A stretch of 28,667 nucleotides of DNA from Sphaerosporella brunnea (taxonomy: Eukaryota > Ascomycota > Pezizomycetes > Pezizales > Pyronemataceae): positions 1-28,667 of the forward strand of contig VXIS01000465.1 in the NCBI GenBank assembly GCA_008704415.1. The letters are read 5' to 3'. Positions 19,312-27,417 of this stretch are shown here, piece by piece (position 1 is the stretch's first letter; each line of letters starts with the position of its first letter). Made by a program: the position numbers and the translations under genes. Under the pieces are notes generated by a model, which was not told where the DNA came from, did no database searches, and was given only the letters and a program-made list of their open reading frames with translations.

Positions 19312-19755
19312 CTTTCTGTGCCGCATTCTCGTGATCTTCATATTCCTCATCTTCTTCTGCAGCTGCATGATACCGTAGCGCAGCGCCTCGGTGGTGGGCG
19401 GGCAACCAGGAACGTAAACGTCGACGGGAACGATCCGGTCGCAGCCACGCACGACCGAGTAGGAGTAGCGGTAGTAACCACCGCCGTTGGCACAAGAGCC
19501 CACGGAGACGACCCAGCGAGGCTCAGGCATCTGGTCGTAGCAGGGCAGGCGCCATCTTGTCGGTGAGGGTGCCGACAATAATCATAACATCACTCTGTCG
19601 GGACGACGCTCGGATAATGATTCCCATGCATGCGGTCCTGGTCGTAGCGGGGCGTAGACAAGTGCATCATCTCGACGGCGCAGCAAGCATGTCCGAAAGT
19701 CATCGGCCACAGCGAACCCTGACGCGCCCAGTTCGCCATGAGGTCGAGCGTAGTC
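19312..19755 (-). pseudogene. Broken copy of complex I 20 kDa (PSST/NuoB-type) subunit gene
   Basis: The minus strand encodes clear PSST blocks in three frame segments: [20 protein letters not shown] and [19 protein letters not shown]; then [13 protein letters not shown] and KMAP; then [34 protein letters not shown] and [10 protein letters not shown]. The cysteines that hold cluster N2 (CC, GSC, PGC) survive. A 4-base duplication (GCATGCAT near 19625-19632) shifts the frame, about 8 bases are missing near 19540, and the normal C-terminal stop is lost. The N-terminal and presequence part is not found. CTAAC then ACATAG precede the similarity at about 19755-19775, like an intron 3' end, so this is more likely a duplicated DNA fragment than a retrocopy. 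An intact copy must exist elsewhere if complex I works. Confidence 0.85.
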
Positions 19756-20357
19756 CTATGTATCGCCGTTAGCTATGGCCGGTCGATCAACGAGGTGAAT
19801 CCGACATGGATGACTCTGGACGCGAGGGCGGCGGGCTTTGAGGTCGAAATTGCCTGTGTACCTGGACGGCAATGCCGCTGGTGCGCTGTCAGCGATTGAA
19901 CTGCGGGGCCGGGTGCGCTCGGACCAAAGACTGCGGAGAGGACATACGGTCTAGGCTGTATACGCGCAAGCGGTTGAGAGCGTCGTGTAGTGGAGTTGTG
20001 AGTGGAGATGGCAGGAAGACGAATTGCCGGAACTTTGATAAAGGACTACATAGTGGCGGCGATGAAATGACCGCGCTAAGACGAACTGGGAGCCCCAGTC
20101 CGGGTCATGAGTGAATTCAACCTCGTCGTCGACAGTTTTTTGGGAAAATTTATCTCTTTTCTTAGAAAGTCTTTGGAAACAAAACAAATCTGGTCCCAAG
20201 AAGCATCATCTCGCGTGGCATGAGAAATGTCAGTGCAGAGCGTACCGAGTGACAGCCATGATGCGCTGTGATTGATGGGCTTGTCTTATAATTCATTCTA
20301 ATCGTTTACACCTATGATACACCTATGTACAGGTACCGGAATCCCCCAGCCGTGCCT
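19756..20357. other. Gene-free interval
   Basis: Upstream flank of the complex I fragment and downstream flank of the left phosphatase. No further exon of either was found. Confidence 0.5.
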
Positions 20358-21906
20358 TCAATTCAAGGACATCACAGCCACACTGACCATGGTAGCACCG
20401 AACAAAGCAGTGTAACTACTGCACTCAACGTTCCAGCTTGAAGCGGCGCTCTTACTGCCATTTGCGCTATCGCAATCATGATCAGCACGAATCCAATTCG
20501 ACCGCAAGAACACAGCCACTTACCCGGACCCGGCAACTTTCTTATAAACCGGCGGATGAGCCTTATCAGGAATCACCAGATCGGTGGTGTAATAAGTCTC
20601 TCCGGAACCACCCTGCGAATTCTTGACAACGCTATCCAACACCTTCCTGCCTTCCCACTCCATCGTATTGTTGGGCATGGGCATTGGCGCCCAGCTGCTC
20701 TTCTTTCCGCCATTGAAAACGCCCGGGTACGACTCATTCAGATAGACGGAAGAAATATCTGGATGTGTGCGGACCGCATCGCCGGTTTTGTTGGCTACGA
20801 GGGAAAAAACGTTGGCGCCTACATCGAAACGGCCCAGAGTGGAGAGCCCCCAATTTGCTTCCACGGTAGAAATCTCAGAATAGTGATCTGCGGCTATGTT
20901 AAAAGAACGATATTCCCCCCGCCCCCGCGCCTTTTATCTAGGGTAAACCTACCATAGTAGTTGTCGTCAGTCGTGCCATGGCTGGCATTGGGCACAGCAC
21001 CGCCCATCAGGATGGTAAACAACCGGTTCGGACTGGTGTACGAGTGATTCTCATCAAACGTGATCAAGATCAGAGTGTCCTTCGGAACGCGTCAGCCACC
21101 ATCCGTCACCGTTCAAGCGTCTACCACCAACATTCATGAAATACTCATTCTGCATCAACGGCTCAATAAACCCCCTCGTCCACTCTCCAGCAGTGGTAAC
21201 CGAAGTATCATGCCCATCGCTCGTCATATTCGGGGTAATAAACAACCACTGCGGCAACTGTCGATTCCTCAAATCCGCCTCGAACAGCGTAGTATTTTTG
21301 ATCCTGCCGAGCCTTTCCGGATTCTTCGCCACCGAGTCGAAACTCACCAACGGATTGTGTTTCCGCACGTACATATTCGCCTTTGTGACGGGATTCGGAA
21401 AGTCGTCGAGAAACCCGGTGTAGGGCATGTCCTCCTGGTAGGACCCCCAGCTTATCCCCTTCGCCTCTAGAAGGTCAACGATCGTGGATATGTTGGCGGG
21501 GATCTCGAGGTGGTCGTCGTTGTTGAGGCCGAAGTAGTCGCCTGCGACGGAGGATATGTAGTTCGGCTGCGACGGGTGGGTGACAGCAAAGTAGTTGCTC
21601 AAGGTGATACCGTGAGAAGCCAGCCATTTGAGATTCGCTATCATGCGTCAATCGCAGCATCTCTCTGTCAAGCTCTTGAAACTCACGATCTCCAGCAGCC
21701 TCTAAAAAAAACAACTGACGTCAGCCATTCTACCTCTCATAACTATACCCATCGCGTGGTAACAAACTATCATAATCCGTATTCTCATTCCAGATAATCA
21801 CAAGCCTGTTAAAAGCCTTTCCCTGGACGCTGCTGATAGGAGAAAGCGAAGGGATTTCGGCTGCGATCGCGACCGCGAGCGCGCTCGCAAGGACTAAGAA
21901 CTTCAT
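20358..21906 (-). CDS. Secreted, probably GPI-anchored acid phosphatase (PF04185 phosphoesterase family)
   Basis: Six exons: 21768-21906, 21687-21701, 21132-21637, 20953-21079, 20524-20887 and 20358-20466 (419 aa). All introns are GT-AG, 49-66 nt. Exon 2 is only 15 nt and completes NTDYDKAAGDPNLKW. Residues 1-16 are a signal peptide (MKFLVLASALAVAIAA). Family landmarks are ENTDYD (41-46), the block THPSQPNY (71-78) with the candidate nucleophile Thr, SYQEDMPYTG, PNMTSDGHD and ITFDENHSY, the metal and active-site blocks of this acid phosphatase branch. The last intron starts with GTAAGT at what would otherwise be a TAA stop. Splicing it adds a Ser-rich stretch and a hydrophobic end (YTALFGATMVSVAVMSLN) with the shape of a GPI signal. 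It would release phosphate from organic esters at the wall or membrane. Several Asn-x-Ser/Thr sites fit secretion. Confidence 0.9.
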
Positions 21907-22797
21907 TGCGGGGGTGGTGCTCTTGCTTCAACACGCGACGAGATGAGAGAAGAAGAAATACTTGGACGTCTGCCCACATAGACGCCCTGCGCCACCCAGC
22001 CTGCTATGGGGAACGCGTGCGCTACCGTGACTTACGTATTACACCGATTGTCACCGAATAGCTCACCCCCGTGTTGTCGCACTTCTTCATGCGCCGGTTC
22101 ACGGGCGTCGGTAACTTCCCCGCAAGTTCCCAAGTTTCCATTGAGACTCTCTCATCATGATGCGAGGAGAGAGAAACCTCGACATCTTGGAGCTGTTGAA
22201 GCGAGAAAGCTTGCCTTCTGTAACGGGAACTTTGGCTGAGCGAAAATACATTCGGTACTCTATTATTAGACAGCGTTACCGAGCACGATCAGTGAGATCG
22301 CACACATCCGCTAAGCGCAACACACCGGCCGCCGTAAAAATCCGTTGAAACAAGCCACAACAGGCGACGGGAAGTCCCCCTTACCAGCACGGAGTCAGTA
22401 AGTGCTGAGTATTCACCATCTGGCAATTGCTCCTCGCCAGCCTGCCTCACTCATCAGAAAACAAAAGCAGCAAACTCTCCACAATTTATACCCTCTCCAC
22501 CCGTTCTTTCCGCTATGTACTAGTACGTAAGGATCCGGAGATAACTACACGGGGATACCGGGATAACTTTGTTGCAGCACCACATGTGCTATAGCAGGCC
22601 AATAATCAAACGCAGTGCGTAAACAAGTATGTAGGGATACATAGTCTATAGATCGGGTCATATCTAAAAGGGCCAAAGCCATGACGTCAATATCAACGGC
22701 TGCTAAACACGGCAGCTTACTTCCAACTGCGAGTGAGCCCAGGCTGCTGCCCAGCTAACCAGCTCGACTCTGCTCGAGGTTCAACTACACAAAACCA
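21907..22797. other. Promoter region of the left phosphatase
   Basis: About 0.9 kb between the phosphatase start and the multicopper oxidase stop. No gene is seen. No CACGTG was found; CCACATGTG near 22581 is a weaker E-box. Confidence 0.5.
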
Positions 22798-24771
22798 TTA
22801 CCAATAAAAATCCTCATCCCTCAACGGTCCGCCCCTCTGCATTTCCGGGTGGGCACACACATTCTGTACCTGCTCAGGCACAGCCCAAGTCTTGACCGTG
22901 TCCGCGCCTACCAAAAACTGCATCAACATGCCCGCCTCCGAGTGCCAGGCCAAATGACCTAATCCCGCATCAGTTCTTAAATCCTGCACAGGAAGGAAAA
23001 GGTGAGGAAACCTACAGTGCATAGCCCACATGCCGGGGTTGTCAGCCACAAACCTGATGAGGACCCATCCAAACGCCTCGATCGTGACCGTATCCCTTCG
23101 CAGTGGGTTGGTGGTGTTGAGACTGTTGTAATTGGCCAAGTCAAAATATCCCTTCCCCTGTCCCAGCACCCAGAACTTGTGGCCGTGCAGATGAAACGGG
23201 TGATTTCCGTCGTCGAAGTTGTCGACTAACAGATCGACAACTTTCCCTGCATCCAGCTTGACAACGAGTTGGCGTTTTATGTCGTAGGCGGAGGTAAGCA
23301 CTGTATTCTGCGGCTCAACGAAAGAGGCGTTGTCAGTGGCTAGTCCATCGATAGCTTGCAGCAACGTTGGTGTCTGTGATGGTCGCCATGACGTCTTGTT
23401 GAAGAATCCGCGGCTGAGCCGGTATGCGCCGATCTCGAAGTTGCTGCGGAGGGGAATGAGGATGTCGGCCATTTTTGGTGCTTCGATTGCGTGCAGTGGT
23501 GATACCTCGGTCGTATTCATATCCTTGCATTCGAGCCCGGGGGAATCCGCCCAGGTTTTTGATGTTGGGGTCTTTGCAGCGGAGGAGCTGTAGCTCACTA
23601 TCGCTTTGACTTCTGGCTGCAACGTCTCTGGGATCTCGGCGAAGCAGTGCTCAAACATTCGGGCCCTCAGCCAGAAGGATTCGCCGGCTGGACGAGGCGG
23701 TACAATTATTGAATAGCGCTGAGCGACGTTGATGCGGAAGCGATTCATTGGGTGAGGGACTACTTCAACTCCGTCCACTTCTATCAGGGAAACTTCGTGT
23801 TCATCCAGAGAAACGTCCAGCTCTGCGAAGGCGCCAACGTTGATGAAGCGAAGGCGGTGGGATTTGTCTTTCTCTAGATCTAGCACCTCCAGCGTCGCTT
23901 TTGAGGCATCACATCTATATGGCTCTTTAACCTTCGAGCAGTCGAAGACACCTTTCCCGTTGATGAGTGCAGTATTCGGCACGGGCTCTGCGTTCTCGTT
24001 GTCTGGTGCCAGATATGTCGGGAGCAGCGCATGTGAAAGATCATGGTAGTAATCCTGCACCATTACCACTCTGTCACTGGCATATTCCATTCCGATCGTC
24101 TCCTTTGGTGAGTGCACAATCAGAGGCCCGAACAACCCATCAATGCGCATAGTCGAGAAATGCGCATGATACCAGTACGTGCCGCGCAGGAAATCGGCCT
24201 TGAATTCATACCGAAACGAGGATCCCGGTGGGATGGCACAACTGGTAACGCCTACAGTGCCGTCCATGAAGTTCGTACCGTTCTGGTGGAAGCCATGCCA
24301 GTGGAACGACGTAGAATTCGCCATCTGGTTGTGCACATCGATCACCAGAGTGTCGCCTTCGTTGGCCTCGACCAGCGGCCCCGGGAACCGGGAGTTGATC
24401 GCAAGTAGTGTGCGCCAGACTCCTGCTCGAGATCAGTTTGGTTCCAGCACACGAAATAAAGCGCGCAAACCATCCGGGTTCGCGGAGATCTCAGAGAGCG
24501 TCCAGTTGTAGTAGCGCTTCTGTGGTGGCGCGTGGACGTCCCACGAGGGACTGAGAATGTATTCCCGCGTGTCTCTCCGCCACGGTTCACCGTTGTCATC
24601 GTGTGGTGCTTCGACGTGCGGCGCCTCGGTGTGCTGCGGTTCGCTGCCTGGAGACGGGCGCAGTAGCTCGACGCTGTCGAGAAAGAAGATGTGAAGCACG
24701 AACAGCAAGACGAAGAAGCTCGCTGTCGCGAAAGCGGCTATTGCCGAGAAGCTCGGACTGTTCCGCGGCAT
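22798..24771 (-). CDS. Membrane-anchored multicopper oxidase (laccase/Fet3-like superfamily)
   Basis: Three exons, 24471-24771, 23016-24422 and 22798-22958 (622 aa). Introns 24423-24470 (48 nt) and 22959-23015 (57 nt) restore RFPGPLVEANEGDTL and the copper motif HCHLAWHSEAGM. All four copper-binding blocks are present: HWHG (141-144), WYHAH (184-188), HPFHLHGH (508-515) and HCH-x3-H (569-575). The position ten after the T1 Cys is Met, as in low-potential oxidases such as ascorbate oxidase. Residues about 8-31 form a hydrophobic helix without a clear cleavage site, so the enzyme probably sits as a type II membrane protein with its catalytic part outside. It oxidises phenols or metal ions while reducing oxygen to water; the substrate cannot be read from the sequence. 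It diverges from the right phosphatase gene. Confidence 0.9.
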
Positions 24772-25500
24772 CGATCAGGTTGCCTGCGTGTTTGCCGCAC
24801 GGGTGCAACGGAGGAAAGCTGTTGTCGTCAGACAAAGACGGCATGCGTGTCGCGGTCGCAATTGTAGTGGCCGGGATGGGTCAACATTATAGAACATGTG
24901 GGTTTGGGGGGTGGTGAGCGGGGGAGGAAGGGAGATTTCATTCGGTTGGCGGTTGGTGGTGGGTGCGGAAGATGCCCCTCTGGGCGCCTCACGCCACGGC
25001 CGCCGATATCGATCGAACAAGCAACGCGGCTTGATGGCGTCACGACCGCTCGCCCTGCATGCATCGGAGCTTTCGGTGGATCTAGAAAAGCCGCCGTCCC
25101 GTCCACTCTGGACGCCTGGATAGAAAGAAATACATTCAGCGGCTACATACTCTACTCTAGTTGCTCTACATAGTCGACTGGCTCCGCAACGGGAAGCTGC
25201 GTGGAAGCACTCCAACGTCTCTTCTGTTTACCCAGATAAGCTTGCTCCGCGTTATCCGCCATCCCTGCCCGGGCAAATATTAACGGGGTACTGTATCTAT
25301 AGGCCATGGGGATTGATTGTGTGAATATGAACAACCCACGTGGGTGCAGGTTGTGGCCATGGGACAGCCAGAGCGGCTCGCTCCTCTGAGTCCTCGGGAT
25401 CCGGAGAATGCCATTTGGAAGAGCTTGGAAGCAATAAAATGGGCCTGGTTCACCGCTCTTCGAGCGAAGTTGGGCCCTGACAGTGCAACAGGACATCGCC
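24772..25500. promoter_or_regulatory. Shared divergent promoter of the oxidase and right phosphatase
   Basis: A 729 bp gap separates the two opposite start codons. Its most striking element is the CACGTG palindrome, listed separately. No separate gene is supported. Confidence 0.6.
25334..25345. promoter_or_regulatory. 12-bp palindrome ACCCACGTGGGT, candidate Pho4/NUC-1 site
   Basis: A perfect palindrome around CACGTG, 156 bp upstream of the right phosphatase start. CACGTGGG is the preferred site of Pho4-type regulators of phosphate-starvation genes, and here it occurs in both orientations at once. Its place before an acid phosphatase supports phosphate control. Other bHLH factors also bind CACGTG. 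Confidence 0.6.
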
Positions 25501-27027
25501 ATGCGTTTCCTCCAAGGCATCGTTACCATGGCTTTGGCCACTGCGGCCATCGCCAACCCCCTCCACAAGGTGGTGCCTGGCAAGGCGTTCGACCGCTTTG
25601 TTACAATTTGGTTGGAGAACACCGATTATGACAGTCAGTATCAACCTCTGTTTATATCCAACTGTTTTTAAGTTTTGCTAATGGTTGTGTAGAGGCCGCC
25701 GGTGATCGTCCGTTTCCCGCCCCGCCCGCTCCCGCTTAAATTAGTGCCGTATCTTACTTCCACCGCAGCAAACCTCGCATGGCTCGCTACGAAGGGTATC
25801 ACGCTGACCAACTACTTCGCGGTCACCCATCCCTCGCAGCCAAACTACATGGCCTCGGTGGGAGGCGAGTACTTCGGCGTGAACCATGACAACTACCAGG
25901 AGGTTCCCCAGAACGTCTCTACCGTTGCGGACCTCCTTGAGGCCCGCTGTATCAGCTGGGGAGAGTACCAGGAGGACATGCCCTACACTGGCTACACGGC
26001 GTTCAACTTCCCGAACCCCGCGACCAAGGCCAACATGTATGTCCGCAAGCACAAGTAAGTCTCGATATTCAAAACCACCAGGCAATACCATTCCATGGTG
26101 GTGGCTAACCTGGCTGTAGTCCTCTGGTCATCTACAACTCCGTTGGAAAGCACGCCGATCGTCTGGCAAAGCTCAAGAACACCACCCTCTTCTGGGAGGA
26201 CCTCAAGGCCAAGAAGCTGCCGCAGTGGGTATGTTTTTTTTTTTTTTTTTTTCTCCCTCCATGTGTTCTATAGCCCTAACTGACCATTGCTTTCAGATTT
26301 TCATCACCCCCAACATGACCTCTGACGGCCACGACTCCTCCGTGACCGTTGCCGGTGCCTGGACCCGCTCCTTCCTCGAGCCTCTGCTGGAGAACGAGTA
26401 CTTTATGAAGGTGCGCTCAAACCTGCCGCAAAACTCTGTGGCTACCACCATGCTAACCGCGTATGCAGCGGACTCTGGTTCTCGTGACCTTCGACGAGAA
26501 CCACACGTACCCCGGGCAGAATCGCGTCTTCAGCATTCTCCTCGGCGGCGCCGTTCCGGAGTATCTCCACGGAACCAAGGACACCAACTTCTACGGTACC
26601 TCTCCCTCCGCTTCTATCTAGCATTAGCACCATCTAACACCCCCCCGCGCACGCAGACCACTACTCCGAGCTCGCCACCGTCGAGGCCAACTGGAACCTG
26701 CACACTCTCGGCCGCTACGACGTCGGCGCCAACGTCTTCTCCCTGGTTGCCGATCACACGGGCGACAAAGTGCGCGTCCTGGAGGACCTCGACAAGACCT
26801 ACCTGAACGAGAGCTACCCGGGCGAGTTCCACCTGACCAGCTGGGCGCCGCAGCCGATCCCGAACACCCACCTGGAAGTCAACGGCCGTACTGTTCTGCC
26901 TTCCATCCAGGAGCTGTGGGGCTCGGAGGCGCAGCAGAAGCAGACTGTGTATGACGGCTCGTTGCAGGTGCCGTGGTGGTACAATCCGCCCAAGGTTGTT
27001 TCTCAGGAGGAGAAGGAGGATCACTAG
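25501..27027 (+). CDS. Secreted acid phosphatase (PF04185 phosphoesterase family), soluble paralogue
   Basis: Seven exons: 25501-25633, 25693-25707, 25769-26054, 26120-26228, 26297-26410, 26469-26595 and 26657-27027 (384 aa). Introns are 58-68 nt, most with CTAAC-type branch sites; the fourth holds a long T run. Exon 2 is the same 15-nt microexon as in the left paralogue, and exon 6 (127 nt) matches the left gene's exon 4 in length and phase. A signal peptide (MRFLQGIVTMALATAAIA) is followed by WLENTDYDKAAGDP, NYFAVTHPSQPNY (64-76), SWGEYQEDMPYTG, PNMTSDGHD and VTFDENHTY. The protein ends in a charged tail (SQEEKEDH) without a GPI signal, so it should be released, unlike its paralogue. The ATG at 25501 begins directly with the signal peptide. 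Confidence 0.9.
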
Positions 27028-27417
27028 ATACTTAGGTAGATATGTACATACCTAGCCAGGTTTCTGGGCGTTGGGGTGTTGAATTTAGGATGTAGAAAAA
27101 GTAGTGGTAGTTAATTGTAACATAATCTATGGTATAGGTTCCGCAGACCGAAAAGAGTATATTCTGAGAGGTGAATTACTATCCCATCGACCGTAGAACT
27201 AGCGTATGTGGGCCCTGAGGCCCACGGCAACCGACACTCCCCATCATAGCACAACAACAAGACCTTTGTAGTCGGAGAAAAGCGAGCTCACGCGGCTTCT
27301 TTGCGGGTGGAAACTTTATTCATCGCGTGACGTCAACATTAAATCATGTCGGGTGTTGATGAAGTGACCTGGTAGGGCGGGTGTTTGGGTGTCGCAACAG
27401 TGCCGAAAACCACCACG
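27028..27417. other. Flank between the phosphatase and the piggyBac transposase
   Basis: 3' UTR of the phosphatase, then presumably the left end of the piggyBac element. TACTTAGGTA lies two bases after the stop (27029-27038). A palindrome with 7-bp arms, GTGGGCC / GGCCCAC, is at 27208-27225. TTAA, the piggyBac target, occurs near 27112 and 27340, but the element's end could not be fixed. Confidence 0.4.

Noticed and set aside
18859..19577. Single 667-codon protein joining PSST sequence to the M20-like protein
   Set aside because: The 5' part is a fragment of a different family, does not begin with ATG, and the spacer has no protein-like composition. The ATG at 18858 starts a plausible presequence.
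27028..27417. Left terminal inverted repeat of the piggyBac element
   Set aside because: TTAA occurs near 27112 and 27340 and a palindrome at 27208-27225, but without the right end no repeat pair can be confirmed.
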